The notes under the pieces: generated by a model
What the model saw: only the letters and a program-made list of their open reading frames with translations
Database searches by the model: none
Told to the model about the DNA's origin: nothing
Origin: Undibacterium umbellatum
GTDB taxonomy: Bacteria > Pseudomonadota > Gammaproteobacteria > Burkholderiales > Burkholderiaceae_D
Reading direction: 5' to 3'
DNA: 64,000 bases
Assembly: GCF_014284125.1 (NCBI RefSeq)
Contig: NZ_JACOFX010000009.1
Location: forward strand, 143,155-207,154
In this document: positions 1 through 10,169 of the stretch, one piece after another
Layout: each line of letters begins with the position of its first letter
Position numbering within the stretch: the stretch's first letter is position 1
Position numbers and translations under genes: made by a program

Positions 1-1638
1 TTATTTTTTATTACCACCCTCATTGCTATTTTTAAACTCAATACTGTCGCCGCTGCCGCTGACGATTTATTGAAAGACCCGCTCGCCACTGAACGTATGG
101 TCAGCGACTGGTATCGCAATATCCATACCGGCGTGCGCCGCACGACTGCCATTGCCAAAAGCACCGATCCTTCACTCGCGAGTTTTTTTGCAGCAGACCA
201 GGAAGAGTCAACCAGAACCTCCGGCATTTTGCAAAAAGAGATTGCGGAGCATATGAAGAGTCCGGAAGAAGTCGCTCTTTTCAAGGAAATTGGCGAACAG
301 CGCCAGGTTTATATCAGCGCCCGCAATAAAGTCGTTGATCTTAAAAAGAACGGCCAGGTAGATGAAGCCAACACCGCACTGGATAAGGAGTTCATTCCCG
401 CATCAGTGCTGTATGTCAAAAAGATAGAAGAAATGCTGCGCTTGCAGCGCAAGCAAATTGATGAGACTTCGGCCGGAATCCAGCAAACCTATCATTCCAG
501 CCGCCTGTTGTTGATCACCCTGTCCTTGCTTGCTGCCCTGCTTTCAGCAATTTGCGCCTGGTTGATGACCATATCGATTACCCGGCCACTCTCCAGGGCG
601 ACTGCTGTTGCCGAAAAAATGGCGCAGGGTGACTTGAGTGAGACTATTGATGTCTTGCGCAATGATGAAATCGGCAAGATGATGCATGCCATCAATGGCA
701 TCAACACTGGGCTGAGCAGCGTCATTGGTGATGTGCGTCATGGCACTGAAACCATCAATGTAGCAGCAGCTGAAATTGCCTCTGGCAATGCGGACCTGTC
801 ATCACGCACAGAATCACAAGCCAGCTCTTTGCAGGAAACCGCATCGTCGATGGAAGAGCTGACATCCACGGTTAAACAGAATGCCGACAATGCGCGCCAT
901 GCGAATCAACTGGTGATTTCTGCATCCGGCGTTGCGGTCAAGGGTGGTGAAGTGGTTGGACAAGTGGTAGAAACCATGGGTTCGATCAAGGAAAGCTCAC
1001 GCAAGATTGTTGATATTATCTCGGTCATTGATGGCATCGCATTTCAGACCAATATCCTGGCCTTGAATGCCGCTGTTGAAGCTGCCCGGGCAGGGGAACA
1101 GGGCCGGGGCTTTGCGGTAGTAGCCACCGAAGTGCGCAACCTGGCGCAACGCAGTGCCTCTGCTGCCAAGGAAATCAAACACCTCATCGATGACTCGGTA
1201 GGCAAGGTAGACCATGGTAGCAAGCTGGTCGATACTGCTGGCCAGACCATGACGGATATTGTCTCCAGCGTCCAGCATGTGGCTGACATCATGAGTGAAA
1301 TCACTGCTGCCAGCCAGGAACAAAGCGCCGGTATCGAACAAGTCAATCTGGCTGTCACGCAGATGGATGAGATGACACAACAAAATGCCGCGCTGGTGGA
1401 ACAAGCTGCAGCGGCAGCAGAAAGCATGCGCGAGCAATCTGGTAAGTTGTCTGAACTGGTTGCGCAATTCAATATCATGGAGCAGGCTCAGAAGCCGGTA
1501 GTGTCGGCGACTCGCCCGGTCAGCAATCGACGCCCGCCGGTACTTACCAGGACGACCAGCAAACCAGCCAGGGTGCAGCCACGTCAGATTCCGCAGAGAA
1601 AAACCATTGCAGCTGAACAGGATTGGGAAGAGTTTTAA
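1..1638 (+). CDS. Methyl-accepting chemotaxis protein, 5' end outside the window
   Basis: Inner-membrane chemoreceptor that signals to CheA/CheW. The frame is open from base 1, and its first visible residues form the end of a hydrophobic segment, so the true start and first membrane helix lie upstream. Visible parts in order: a helical four-helix-bundle-like periplasmic sensor, a second membrane segment coded near 500-575 (LLLITLSLLAALLSAICAWL), a HAMP domain, and the signalling hairpin with the conserved tip around GIAFQTNILALNAAVEAARA. The protein ends in DWEEF, matching the xWxxF pentapeptide that tethers the CheR/CheB adaptation enzymes in enteric receptors. Helices of the MCP module carry the usual Q/E-rich methylation-type stretches. 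No other chemotaxis gene is nearby, so it is an orphan receptor here. The ligand cannot be inferred. Confidence 0.95.
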   Translation, partial: LFFITTLIAIFKLNTVAAAADDLLKDPLATERMVSDWYRNIHTGVRRTTAIAKSTDPSLASFFAADQEESTRTSGILQKEIAEHMKSPEEVALFKEIGEQRQVYISARNKVVDLKKNGQVDEANTALDKEFIPASVLYVKKIEEMLRLQRKQIDETSAGIQQTYHSSRLLLITLSLLAALLSAICAWLMTISITRPLSRATAVAEKMAQGDLSETIDVLRNDEIGKMMHAINGINTGLSSVIGDVRHGTETINVAAAEIASGNADLSSRTESQASSLQETASSMEELTSTVKQNADNARHANQLVISASGVAVKGGEVVGQVVETMGSIKESSRKIVDIISVIDGIAFQTNILALNAAVEAARAGEQGRGFAVVATEVRNLAQRSASAAKEIKHLIDDSVGKVDHGSKLVDTAGQTMTDIVSSVQHVADIMSEITAASQEQSAGIEQVNLAVTQMDEMTQQNAALVEQAAAAAESMREQSGKLSELVAQFNIMEQAQKPVVSATRPVSNRRPPVLTRTTSKPARVQPRQIPQRKTIAAEQDWEEF

Positions 1639-1644
1639 TCCCAG

Positions 1645-1683
1645 GCCGGAAATCCTTAATTGTATAAATTCTGGATTTCCGGC
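1645..1683. terminator. Intergenic hairpin after the chemoreceptor gene
   Basis: Arms 1645-1655 and 1673-1683 are perfectly complementary over 11 bp (GCCGGAAATCC / GGATTTCCGGC) with a 17-base loop. It lies 7 bp after the chemoreceptor stop and before the converging WG-repeat gene. There is no T-run, so factor-independent termination is uncertain. It may be a 3'-end stabiliser. Confidence 0.45.
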
Positions 1684-1741
1684 TTCGATCCCACTGGTAA
1701 TTTTCCTGTCCTTGATCATTAGCAGAGTTGGCGATCAGGCT

Positions 1742-4700
1742 TCAATTACCTTCCTCCTCGTCCTTATGTTTTGCAGCGATTGCTTTGGCAGCCTTGAGAT
1801 AAATCAGGCGAAAGCCAAAATAATGAACCAGCACCATTGTGGCAGTCGCCGCCAGCGCGAAGCTGGCTGGTGTATCGAACAAAAAGCGCCACAGCCAATA
1901 CACTTCGGCATATCCCAACAGGACGATGGTCGGTATTCCATACCAGATACCATTCGCCTGCCAGGCGGCATAACTGACAAAGCCGTGGCAAATCAGGGCG
2001 ATCAAGCCGAAGATACCATTTAACATCATCGCCAGAAAAGCGCGTTGCTCCAGCCAGCCGGCCAAGCCCCGCTGAGTTGGTGCCTCATCCGATTTGGCAC
2101 TGAGGGCGACACCAGCGAACCAGGTGAAGAACAAGCCCTTGCGTTTGATGCGCTGCAAGCGCGTTTCATCTTCAGGCGGCCCTGCCAGGGTTTGCAAAAG
2201 TGCGTTGGTCATCAGCTCTGAAGTTTTGCTGGGCTCACTCACTTCATTGGCCTCCAGCTCTTCATCAACTCCTGCCTCCAGCTTTAATTTCGCAAGTAGC
2301 TGCTGCGTCTCGTCTTTCACGGCATCAGGCACATGGTCGGTCACATAACTGGCACGCATCAATGCATGTGCGCAGACCGTGGCAGTGCGCCATGGCAGAG
2401 GAACTTCGGCCAGCCTGCCGTGTGTGCTGACATGCGAGATACAGGCAGCCTCGCTTAACATGGATGCAGGCACATGATGCAACTGCTTGACATTTTGCTC
2501 AAGTGCCATGACGTAACGCGAGGGATTCATCCAGCGCTTGGGTACGAAGGCAATCGCATCAGGGTCAGCCGCCAGAGCTGTGGCAACCAGCGTCTCGTCG
2601 ATGCGTGCCCTTGGCACATCTGCCAAGGTCAGCGGATGTGACCCGATAGCTTGCAGCAGAGCAGCAGCATCCATTTGATCGAACTGTGTTTTGCTGATGT
2701 CCTGTAACCAGGATGTGTCCGTGTTTTCGTTGAACTCGGCTTCATAGGGATTTTGCAATGACAATACTGTGGCAGCTTCCAGCGCAGCTTCTTCCATACG
2801 CCCCTGGGCGCGCAAGGCGTCGGCCATGACATAGTGGGCATGCTGTGGATAAGGGGTAACTTGCAGTGCAAGTCTGGCATCTTCGATTGCTCCCTGATAG
2901 TCTTTCGCCCACAATTTGGACCATGCCCGGTAGGCATGCCATTCTGTGGCAGGCACAGCATCTACAGCTTCGCCCGCAAGCTCATCTTCATTCTTTTTTT
3001 GCAGCTCTGCCGTCTTTATTTCTATCAGTTTGCTGAGAACTTCCAGCTCAAGTGCCGTTGGTACGGCAAAAAACACTCTACGGTCTTCCTGCAAGGCTGC
3101 AATGCAGACTTCAACTGTGCGCATCTCTTCTGGCACAAATTCCAGCGACATGCCATTGCACTTGACGGAAGCCATGCACAGGGCAGGCATCAGCAACTCT
3201 CGCGGGATTGACTCTATCAGCTTGCCATAAGAATGATGGACGGCACGTCTGGCCAGTTCAGGCGTGATCTTGTGTTTGGCGATATAGCTGATATTGTAGA
3301 TATCTGCCTCCAGCGCGGCCCGTTCTACCCGCTCTGTCCACAGGGCATCTGGCACATTGTTCAGGGCCACGCCAGCTTTCACCGCCTTCAGGCAATCTTC
3401 TTCATCCAACAAACAACCCCAGACATCATACAAACTATTCTTGTCCCATTCGCTGGGCTTGCTGGAATTCCTGTCATCACGCCAATGCCAGTCTGCGTCA
3501 TCTGCGTACAAAGAGCGGGCCAGCGCCAGCGCCTCTGTCGTCATGCAGCGCACCGGGATACTGGCGGCATCGCTGGCGCTCTTGCGCACGATAGCTGCCA
3601 TTCTTTCTGGTGTACACCATTGAGCCGGCAGATAGTCCAGCGCCTCTACATCGGCGTCGATGGCGGCATCGACCATGGCATCGTCGAGTATCTCTGAGGG
3701 CACAGCCTCCAGCTCATACTTGCTTTCCAGCACCGCATCCAGCCATTGCTGATAAGTGCGCGGCTCTGCTAGCTGATTATCTTCATCATCAACTTCATCC
3801 TGATCATCGTCTTCATTGTGTGCTTCCGCCTGATCGCCGTCTTCAGATGTCACCCCATCCACATCGGGCTCTTGATATGATGCAGCGCGTATGCTCCTGG
3901 CTGCTTCCAGTGCATCCATACTGGGAGCGCAAACCAGATAGACGTTACTCCAGGCATCACCATCACCAGAGTCTGAATCTGCATACATGCCCAGCCAGAG
4001 TTGGCGGGCCTCTGGCAACAAAATATTACCTGACACTTGCTCATCGAAAGGTTTTTTGAGCGGCACTGCCCAGGCGCGCGTGATACTGCTATTGCGGTAA
4101 TCGCGATTGGCAAATTCAGGATCGCAATCGACAGGGCCAAATTTTTCTATCAATGCTTTTTCTATTTGCAGCTCTGCCTCCGCGATCCTGGCGAGCTGGT
4201 CTTCCCACATAAAATCATAGACACCATTGTGGTGCTCATTTATGTACACACGTAACAAACGATGGCGTGTGGTGAGCCGGCGTTCTTCTTGCCTCTGCTC
4301 ACTATCATCTTCATCGTCGTCATATTCATCATCGTCCTCATCTTCATCTTCATCCCCGTCCTCTTCATTGTCATCATCTTCGACAACTGAGATGTTGATG
4401 TATTCTTGCAGCAACTCTTCGGTTTCTGCCAGCATCTCTTCTGCAAAGGGGATAATAGAATCCAGCGAGTTCAACGCATCGAGCGTACCTTCTATCGTTT
4501 GGGTAAAGAACAATCCTGGTGGATAAACCGGGCCTTGCAGCTTATCAGCATGCAATTCCCATAAGATTTCTCCACCTGCATCAAGCAGGCTAACGGCTGC
4601 CTGTCCTGGTTTGCCATAGCTGATACGGTAGGCGATCTTGCCATCTTTAGCAATGTAAGCAATCTCTCCATCGTCAGTGAGGAAGGGTGAAAGTGGGGTA

Positions 4701-5737
4701 TCGACCAAGGGACTAAGCACCCAGCCATTACTATTCGTCAGGGGTTCCAGTATGTGCGCTGGCACGCTGGCAAAACTGCCGTCTGCAGACAAGATGCCCC
4801 AGCCCGCTCTTGCCCTTACTACCGCATATTCAAACTGGTTAAAGTGATCGCCCCATCTCAGCGGTGGCGTTTCCAGGGCTTGACCATTCTTGCGCAAGTA
4901 AGTGCTGCCGTCATAATCATTGGCAACGACACCGCTTGCCATGTACTTGGCCAGATGACGCCCACCATCTACAACGACTTCACCTTTGTCATTCAGGTAG
5001 CCGTTGCCGTCATCCCATGAATCTTTGCGGGAAAAGTAGGCCAGACCGTCTGCATTAAATTCATTGATGCGTGAATAGACAGGTTTCAATATCCATTCAC
5101 CTTGCGTATTAATCAAACCATACAGACGGTCGTCTTCGGTGGCAGGGGCCACGCCAGTATCGCTAAAATCCAGGTTTACGCGAAAACGCGGTTCAATGGC
5201 CCATGAAGTATCGCGTCGGATATAGCCTATCAACTTCCTGTCTTTGATATCGATGGCGGATGCCAGACCGCAAGCACTGAAATTTGAAACATGGAAAAAA
5301 GTCTTATCTGAAACCAGTTCACCGCTGGTATTAATCACTGCCCAGCGATGCTTGCCCAATTTGGCAGAAGCCAAGCCATGACTGAATGCAGAAACTTCCT
5401 CATATTGCGGCACGATGACAACTTCACCGCGCAAGTTCAGATAACCCCATTTCCCCAGTTGGCAAAACCTGGCCAGACCATCCTCGGAAAAAGCCCTTGC
5501 CTCGTCCAGTTCTGCCGCAACTACCCATTGGCACTGCGCATTGATATACCCCCATTTGCCATTTTGATGGCGCGCCACACTGATCCAACCGCCCTGTCCA
5601 TCAGAGAGAAAGCCGGCAATATTGACGATATCGGGGTAGGCAGACACAGCCTGACCCTGATGAAGCACTATCAGGGCAATGTTTGATCTGGATACATCCA
5701 GCGGGATGGAAAACAGCAGAGGTGGGGTAGTTTGCAT
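1742..5737 (-). CDS. Large WG-repeat, acidic, TPR membrane protein of unknown function
   Basis: A 1331-residue protein that I do not recognise as a named family member. Residues about 1-330 contain WG-type repeats (KWGYIN, KWGYLN, RWAVIN, LYGLIN, GWGILS), usually beta-rich binding modules. A strongly acidic low-complexity tract (runs of D and E) follows near residues 455-485, with a second acidic patch near 640. Residues about 690-980 look like degenerate helical repeats in which short units restart on phrases such as 'VPDALW' and 'IPRELL'. A TPR-like pair follows (EWHAYRAWSKLWAKDYQGAI). Near the C-terminus three or four hydrophobic segments are probably membrane helices, so the large N-terminal part would face one side of a membrane. 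There is no signal peptide. It is transcribed alone, convergent with the chemoreceptor. The role is unknown; scaffold or envelope-associated binding is only a guess. Confidence 0.85.
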   Translation of the reverse strand: MQTTPPLLFSIPLDVSRSNIALIVLHQGQAVSAYPDIVNIAGFLSDGQGGWISVARHQNGKWGYINAQCQWVVAAELDEARAFSEDGLARFCQLGKWGYLNLRGEVVIVPQYEEVSAFSHGLASAKLGKHRWAVINTSGELVSDKTFFHVSNFSACGLASAIDIKDRKLIGYIRRDTSWAIEPRFRVNLDFSDTGVAPATEDDRLYGLINTQGEWILKPVYSRINEFNADGLAYFSRKDSWDDGNGYLNDKGEVVVDGGRHLAKYMASGVVANDYDGSTYLRKNGQALETPPLRWGDHFNQFEYAVVRARAGWGILSADGSFASVPAHILEPLTNSNGWVLSPLVDTPLSPFLTDDGEIAYIAKDGKIAYRISYGKPGQAAVSLLDAGGEILWELHADKLQGPVYPPGLFFTQTIEGTLDALNSLDSIIPFAEEMLAETEELLQEYINISVVEDDDNEEDGDEDEDEDDDEYDDDEDDSEQRQEERRLTTRHRLLRVYINEHHNGVYDFMWEDQLARIAEAELQIEKALIEKFGPVDCDPEFANRDYRNSSITRAWAVPLKKPFDEQVSGNILLPEARQLWLGMYADSDSGDGDAWSNVYLVCAPSMDALEAARSIRAASYQEPDVDGVTSEDGDQAEAHNEDDDQDEVDDEDNQLAEPRTYQQWLDAVLESKYELEAVPSEILDDAMVDAAIDADVEALDYLPAQWCTPERMAAIVRKSASDAASIPVRCMTTEALALARSLYADDADWHWRDDRNSSKPSEWDKNSLYDVWGCLLDEEDCLKAVKAGVALNNVPDALWTERVERAALEADIYNISYIAKHKITPELARRAVHHSYGKLIESIPRELLMPALCMASVKCNGMSLEFVPEEMRTVEVCIAALQEDRRVFFAVPTALELEVLSKLIEIKTAELQKKNEDELAGEAVDAVPATEWHAYRAWSKLWAKDYQGAIEDARLALQVTPYPQHAHYVMADALRAQGRMEEAALEAATVLSLQNPYEAEFNENTDTSWLQDISKTQFDQMDAAALLQAIGSHPLTLADVPRARIDETLVATALAADPDAIAFVPKRWMNPSRYVMALEQNVKQLHHVPASMLSEAACISHVSTHGRLAEVPLPWRTATVCAHALMRASYVTDHVPDAVKDETQQLLAKLKLEAGVDEELEANEVSEPSKTSELMTNALLQTLAGPPEDETRLQRIKRKGLFFTWFAGVALSAKSDEAPTQRGLAGWLEQRAFLAMMLNGIFGLIALICHGFVSYAAWQANGIWYGIPTIVLLGYAEVYWLWRFLFDTPASFALAATATMVLVHYFGFRLIYLKAAKAIAAKHKDEEEGN

Positions 5738-5821
5738 AGGTGGTGGTCATTCCATTTCATCAACACCCGCAGCATAAACTCAATTCGACAAAAAACCAGC
5801 CCATACCAAAGCATGTGACCA

Positions 5822-5868
5822 GGGCGTGTTGCCATGCCTTTTAGTCTAAAAGGTATGGCAACACGCCC
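5822..5868. repeat. 22-bp near-perfect hairpin between lipoprotein pair and WG-repeat gene
   Basis: Arms 5822-5843 and 5847-5868 pair over 22 bp with a single G-T wobble and a 3-base loop (GTC). It lies downstream of the minus-strand lipoprotein genes and about 85 bp upstream of the WG-repeat gene start. It could terminate the first unit, form a leader structure for the second, or be a small interspersed repeat. A short T-rich stretch follows on the plus strand only, opposite to the direction of both flanking genes. Confidence 0.6.
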
Positions 5869-5926
5869 AATTTCTTACAAATGTTACGATGAGCTTACAT
5901 ACTCGCCCACAAGCAGGAGATGCGCT

Positions 5927-6547
5927 CTAAATCTTGATGCGCATCGAATCGCCGCTCAGAAAGAACAAAGAGATTCCATCGGCATTTTGAATGACGCGCA
6001 CGACAGATTGCTCCAGGCTGGCAGCATACAGCTTGCTGCCGTCTGGACGGAAGATGCCAAACCACATGCGCTGGGTACTGGTGCGGGAGTTGGCAGCCAG
6101 CAAGAGGTAGTCACGCCCACCTATCTGCACTTCGCTGGCTTGCAGCTCGCCCATGTAAAAGGCTGAAGGTATGCGTTCCAGCATAATGCGCAGGCCATCA
6201 TGATAGACCTGGATCAGCACGCCATTGTCGATGCCTGAGCGCACGAAATTGAACTCGAAGGAACCCATTCTGGTGGGGGTATTGCGGCGCACGTGGACAT
6301 GGTCGGCAAAGTCGGCAAAATAATTATTGCGGTCGGTGCGAGCCTTCGTTAATGCTACTTGGGTGATTTCTGTTTGCACATGTTTCTCCTTAAATTCAGG
6401 GTAATTCCAGGCTTCTTCTCTGACTGCGTCGCTGTCCCGCCCTGCGCCTGCAATGCCACCACCGACTATGGGTAAAGGTGCCAGGCAGCCACTCAAATTC
6501 ATACTCAGACAGGCAAGCACTGCACAATGCCGCAGCCTGCCTTTCAT
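5927..6547 (-). CDS. Putative lipoprotein, paralogue of its upstream neighbour
   Basis: A 206-residue protein with an N-terminal lipoprotein signal: basic start MKGRLRH, hydrophobic core, and lipobox LSGC giving a lipidated Cys at about residue 21. The mature part shows alternating beta-like segments (FEFNFVRSGIDNGVLIQVYHD, then a WFGIFRPDGSKLY motif). The neighbour encoded at 6544-7236 has the same layout with a matching WLAIFAADGSPVY motif, so the pair probably arose by duplication. The start overlaps the upstream stop by 4 bp (ATGA), indicating translational coupling. The function is unknown; both are expected to sit in the envelope. Confidence 0.8.
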   Translation of the reverse strand: MKGRLRHCAVLACLSMNLSGCLAPLPIVGGGIAGAGRDSDAVREEAWNYPEFKEKHVQTEITQVALTKARTDRNNYFADFADHVHVRRNTPTRMGSFEFNFVRSGIDNGVLIQVYHDGLRIMLERIPSAFYMGELQASEVQIGGRDYLLLAANSRTSTQRMWFGIFRPDGSKLYAASLEQSVVRVIQNADGISLFFLSGDSMRIKI

Positions 6548-7236
6548 TGCAGCGCTGGCCTGATCAACAAGCGCCTGCCTGATCCCGAGGTATCCACCAT
6601 GGAGATACCGTCGGCATGCTCAGTAAACTGCCAGTGCCCATGCGGCAATCCGATGCGATAAACCGGGCTGCCATCAGCCGCAAATATGGCCAGCCACATG
6701 GGACGATGCAGAAATCCATTCGCCACTGTCAGCACATAGCTGTCATCACCGACCTTGAGTCTGGCAGCTTCCAGGCGACGATAGCTTTGCTGGCCGGTAA
6801 AGGCTGGCGCGATGGATTCACGGACCAGAAACTGCCCATTCCTGCTGATCTGCACTTCATCCACCATGCTGGCTGTCATCAGGGCATTGTCTGCCGAGGC
6901 ACTGCGCGACAAATGTTGCGGCTTGCGATAGCTGATGACAAAGTCTTGCAAACGCGAGGGGACACTGCCATCGACCTGTATATGATGTGTAAACTGCGCG
7001 AGATGCTGGTTCGCATCCGGCAAGCGCCAGACATATTGCTGCCGCACCACCGTGACTTCAACCTGATTGCTGCGGTACTCAGTCAAAGCCACTTCGCTCT
7101 CAGCGAGCTTAGCCTGCGATGGCTGCACCGGCATGGTGCCACTGCAGGCGACCAGGTTCATGGACAAACCAACAACCAGACCAAGGACCAGGCCATGCTT
7201 GCAATACGCGCTATATCGTTTGGGCAGTTTGGGCAT
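6544..7236 (-). CDS. Putative lipoprotein, first gene of a two-gene operon
   Basis: A 230-residue protein. The long N-terminal signal ends in lipobox LVAC at about residue 31, followed by a Ser/Gly/Thr-rich linker. The mature region predicts mostly beta structure and contains QHLAQFTHHIQVDGS and, near the C-terminus, MWLAIFAADGSPVYRIG, which match positions in the downstream paralogue. It is the first gene of a coupled pair, transcribed divergently from uppP across about 220 bp. I know no named family for it. An envelope-located, possibly ligand-binding, lipoprotein is as far as the sequence goes. Confidence 0.8.
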   Translation of the reverse strand: MPKLPKRYSAYCKHGLVLGLVVGLSMNLVACSGTMPVQPSQAKLAESEVALTEYRSNQVEVTVVRQQYVWRLPDANQHLAQFTHHIQVDGSVPSRLQDFVISYRKPQHLSRSASADNALMTASMVDEVQISRNGQFLVRESIAPAFTGQQSYRRLEAARLKVGDDSYVLTVANGFLHRPMWLAIFAADGSPVYRIGLPHGHWQFTEHADGISMVDTSGSGRRLLIRPALQ

Positions 7237-7458
7237 GGATGGTTCAGTTACACGATGTATTAAGAGCCTGAAGTATCGCGATTGACAAGTTTGCCCACAA
7301 TGAAATTCTTAAAAGTATTAAAATACAGCACCTTAAGTGCAGATAACTGCCATCTGGCAAGTCGCGTCCCTAAGCCCGTTGCAGCAAATTTCTGAGCAGG
7401 CCTGGCAGGCGACATGCTAAGCTTCGTCCCGACTAAAACTTCATTATTCTTGCGTTTT

Positions 7459-8304
7459 ATGGATTTACTACTGGCTGTCAAAATCATCATCATGGGTATC
7501 GTCGAAGGTTTGACGGAGTTCCTGCCAATTTCCTCTACCGGCCACCTGATACTGACAGGCAGTTTGCTGAATTTCACTGGCGAGAAAATGAAAGCCTTTG
7601 AGATCGTCATACAGGCGGGTGCAATTTTTGCAGTGTGCTGGGAATACCGCGCCAAGATTGCCAGCGTGCTGGCCGGCCTTACCAATGACCCCAAGGCGCG
7701 CAAGTTTGCCCTGAATCTCATCGTCGCCTTTTTACCCGCTGCCGCTTTGGGTCTGGTGTTTTCCAAAAGCATCAAGGCAGTATTGTTCGCCCCGGTACCT
7801 GTGGCCCTGGCCTTTATCATAGGCGGCATCATCATCCTGTTTGTTGAGCGCAAGCACGCTGGCACAGATACCCATGACGGCAGCCACGCACGCATACAGT
7901 CAGTCGATGACATGAACCTGATGGATGCCTTGAAGATAGGTCTGGCCCAATCTTTTGCCCTGATCCCCGGCACCAGCCGTTCTGGCGCCACGATCATAGG
8001 CGGCATGCTGTTTGGCCTGTCACGCAAGGCTGCCACTGAATTCTCGTTCTTTCTGGCGATACCTACCCTGCTGGGTGCCACCGTGTATTCGCTGTACAAG
8101 GCGCGCGATGAATTGTCGATGGCAGATTTGCCCATGTTCAGCCTGGGTACAGTTGCGGCCTTTATCTCCGCCTTCTTTTGCGTGCGCTGGTTATTGCGTT
8201 ATATCAGCTCGCATAATTTCAATGTGTTTGCCTGGTACCGTATTGCCTTTGGCATCATGATCCTGATTACCGCCTACACTGGCGCGATTACCTGGGCAGA
8301 ATAA
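7459..8304 (+). CDS. uppP: Undecaprenyl-diphosphatase UppP (BacA family)
   Basis: Integral membrane enzyme that dephosphorylates undecaprenyl diphosphate to recycle the lipid carrier of peptidoglycan and other surface polymers; it also gives bacitracin tolerance. From the ATG at 7459 the product is 281 residues, the usual family length. It shows the first motif [14 protein letters not shown] (E16, E20, S26, H29) and the second motif PGTSRSGAT with the conserved arginine near residue 174, plus seven or eight hydrophobic helices. An upstream in-frame ATG at 7414 would add 15 residues not typical of the family. The upstream site has a slightly better purine-rich context (GGCAGGCG), so the start is not fully settled. 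recQ follows after only 2 bp, so they are probably cotranscribed. Confidence 0.95.
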   Translation: MDLLLAVKIIIMGIVEGLTEFLPISSTGHLILTGSLLNFTGEKMKAFEIVIQAGAIFAVCWEYRAKIASVLAGLTNDPKARKFALNLIVAFLPAAALGLVFSKSIKAVLFAPVPVALAFIIGGIIILFVERKHAGTDTHDGSHARIQSVDDMNLMDALKIGLAQSFALIPGTSRSGATIIGGMLFGLSRKAATEFSFFLAIPTLLGATVYSLYKARDELSMADLPMFSLGTVAAFISAFFCVRWLLRYISSHNFNVFAWYRIAFGIMILITAYTGAITWAE

Positions 8305-8306
8305 GG

Positions 8307-10169
8307 GTGATAACAGCAGTGACAGCAAGCACCCACAGCAATGCCAGCGGCAACACCGTGGACCAGGCCCTGCATTTATTGCAGACCATCTTCGGCTATC
8401 CGGCTTTCCGTTCCCAGCAAGGGCAAATCGTTGAACATGTAGTCAATGGCGGCGATGCCCTGGTGCTGATGCCGACAGGTGGCGGTAAGTCGCTGTGTTA
8501 TCAAATACCTGCCCTGTTGCGCAATGGCGTAGGCATTGTCGTATCGCCGCTGATTGCCCTCATGCAAGACCAGGTTGATGCACTGGCCGAAGTTGGTGTA
8601 CGTGCCTCCTTTTTGAATTCCACCCAGAGCTTTGATGAAATCCTGGCGGTGGAAAAGAAAATGCGCGAAGGTGATATAGACCTTGTGTATATCGCCCCTG
8701 AACGCCTGCTGACCCAGCGCTGCCTGGAACTGCTGCAAGTCGTCAACATCGCTCTGTTTGCAATTGATGAGGCTCACTGCGTCTCGCAATGGGGTCATGA
8801 TTTCCGGCCTGAATACATCAAGCTGTCGGCCCTGCACGAACGTTTCCCGAACGTGCCGCGGATTGCCCTGACAGCCACCGCCGACCAGCAAACCCGCGAT
8901 GAGATCATACACAGGTTGCAGCTGGAAAACGCGATGCAGTTCGTGTCGTCTTTTGACCGCCCCAACATCCGCTACCAGATCGTCGAAAAAGCCAATGGCC
9001 GCAAGCAATTGCTGGACTTCATCACTGCCCAGCACAGCGGTGACGCTGGTATCGTGTATTGCCTGTCACGTAAAAAAGTAGAAGAAACTGCTGAATTCCT
9101 GAATGAAAACGGCATCACTTCTCTGCCCTATCATGCGGGTATGGACTTGCAAGACCGCAGCCGCAATCAGGCGCGTTTCCTGCGTGAAGACGGCATTGTC
9201 ATGTGCGCTACCATTGCCTTTGGCATGGGTATAGACAAACCCGATGTGCGCTTTGTCGCTCACCTGGATTTACCAAAAAGCATAGAAGGCTATTACCAGG
9301 AGACTGGCCGTGCCGGTCGTGATGGTGCCAGCGCCAATGCCTGGATGGCCTATGGCTTGCAAGATGTGGTGCAACAACGCCGCATGATCGATGAGTCAGA
9401 AGCGAATGAGACTTACAAGCGAGTGCAGAGCGTCAAGCTAGACGCCATGCTTACGCTATGCGAAACCTTGAATTGCCGCCGCGTCCACATCCTTGATTAT
9501 TTTGGCCAGCAGGCCGAGCCTTGCGGCAATTGCGATACCTGCATGAGCCCGCCGATTTCCTTTGATGGCAGTGTGGCTGCGCAAAAAATCCTGTCTACTG
9601 TCTATCGTGTCGACCAGCGTTTTGCGGCGGGCCATGTCATTGACATCTTGCGCGGCATAGATACTGAACGTGTACAGCAATGGCGGCATGAAAAACTCTC
9701 GACTTACGGCATAGGTTCAGATAAGAGCGAAGCTGAATGGCGCGCCCTGTTGCGTCAGTTGATTGCCCTGGGCCTGGTAGCGGTCGATTATGAAAATTAT
9801 AGCTCGCTGAAACTGACTGAAGCATCACGTGCCGTGCTGCGTGGTGAGATCAAGGTACAGCTGCGGCAGTACAAAAAAGCCGAAAAAGCCGTCAAACACA
9901 AGCGCCAGTCGGCCAAAGACTTTGCTGAATCTGACCTCGACAGCAAGGCGCAAAGCGTCTTCGACAAGCTGCGCTGGTGGCGCGTAGAGACTGCGCGCAC
10001 CCACAATGTGCCAGCCTACGTCATCTTCCCTGACGCCACCCTGCGCGAAATCGCACGCCAGCAACCCGCCAGCCTGCCCGCTTTGCGCGCCATATCGGGT
10101 GTTGGTGACAAAAAGCTGGAAAGTTATGGCAAAGAGATCATTGAATTAATTGAGGAATTGCAGCCTTAG
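8307..10169 (+). CDS. recQ: ATP-dependent DNA helicase RecQ
   Basis: 3'-5' DNA helicase of the RecF-type repair pathway that unwinds forks and recombination intermediates. The 620-residue product matches the usual bacterial RecQ length. Seen: Walker A TGGGKS at residues 57-62, DEAH box at 154-157 inside [17 protein letters not shown], helicase motifs IV-VI ([38 protein letters not shown]), the zinc-binding Cys set ending in CGNCDTC, an RQC winged-helix region, and a C-terminal HRDC domain ([18 protein letters not shown]). The start is a GTG at 8307, two bases after the uppP stop; a second GTG lies at 8319. It is tightly linked to uppP. Confidence 0.97.
   Translation: MITAVTASTHSNASGNTVDQALHLLQTIFGYPAFRSQQGQIVEHVVNGGDALVLMPTGGGKSLCYQIPALLRNGVGIVVSPLIALMQDQVDALAEVGVRASFLNSTQSFDEILAVEKKMREGDIDLVYIAPERLLTQRCLELLQVVNIALFAIDEAHCVSQWGHDFRPEYIKLSALHERFPNVPRIALTATADQQTRDEIIHRLQLENAMQFVSSFDRPNIRYQIVEKANGRKQLLDFITAQHSGDAGIVYCLSRKKVEETAEFLNENGITSLPYHAGMDLQDRSRNQARFLREDGIVMCATIAFGMGIDKPDVRFVAHLDLPKSIEGYYQETGRAGRDGASANAWMAYGLQDVVQQRRMIDESEANETYKRVQSVKLDAMLTLCETLNCRRVHILDYFGQQAEPCGNCDTCMSPPISFDGSVAAQKILSTVYRVDQRFAAGHVIDILRGIDTERVQQWRHEKLSTYGIGSDKSEAEWRALLRQLIALGLVAVDYENYSSLKLTEASRAVLRGEIKVQLRQYKKAEKAVKHKRQSAKDFAESDLDSKAQSVFDKLRWWRVETARTHNVPAYVIFPDATLREIARQQPASLPALRAISGVGDKKLESYGKEIIELIEELQP

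Noticed and set aside
7260..8135. 291-residue minus-strand frame opposite uppP
   Set aside because: Antisense frame to a well-identified membrane protein; no ribosome site or domain seen.
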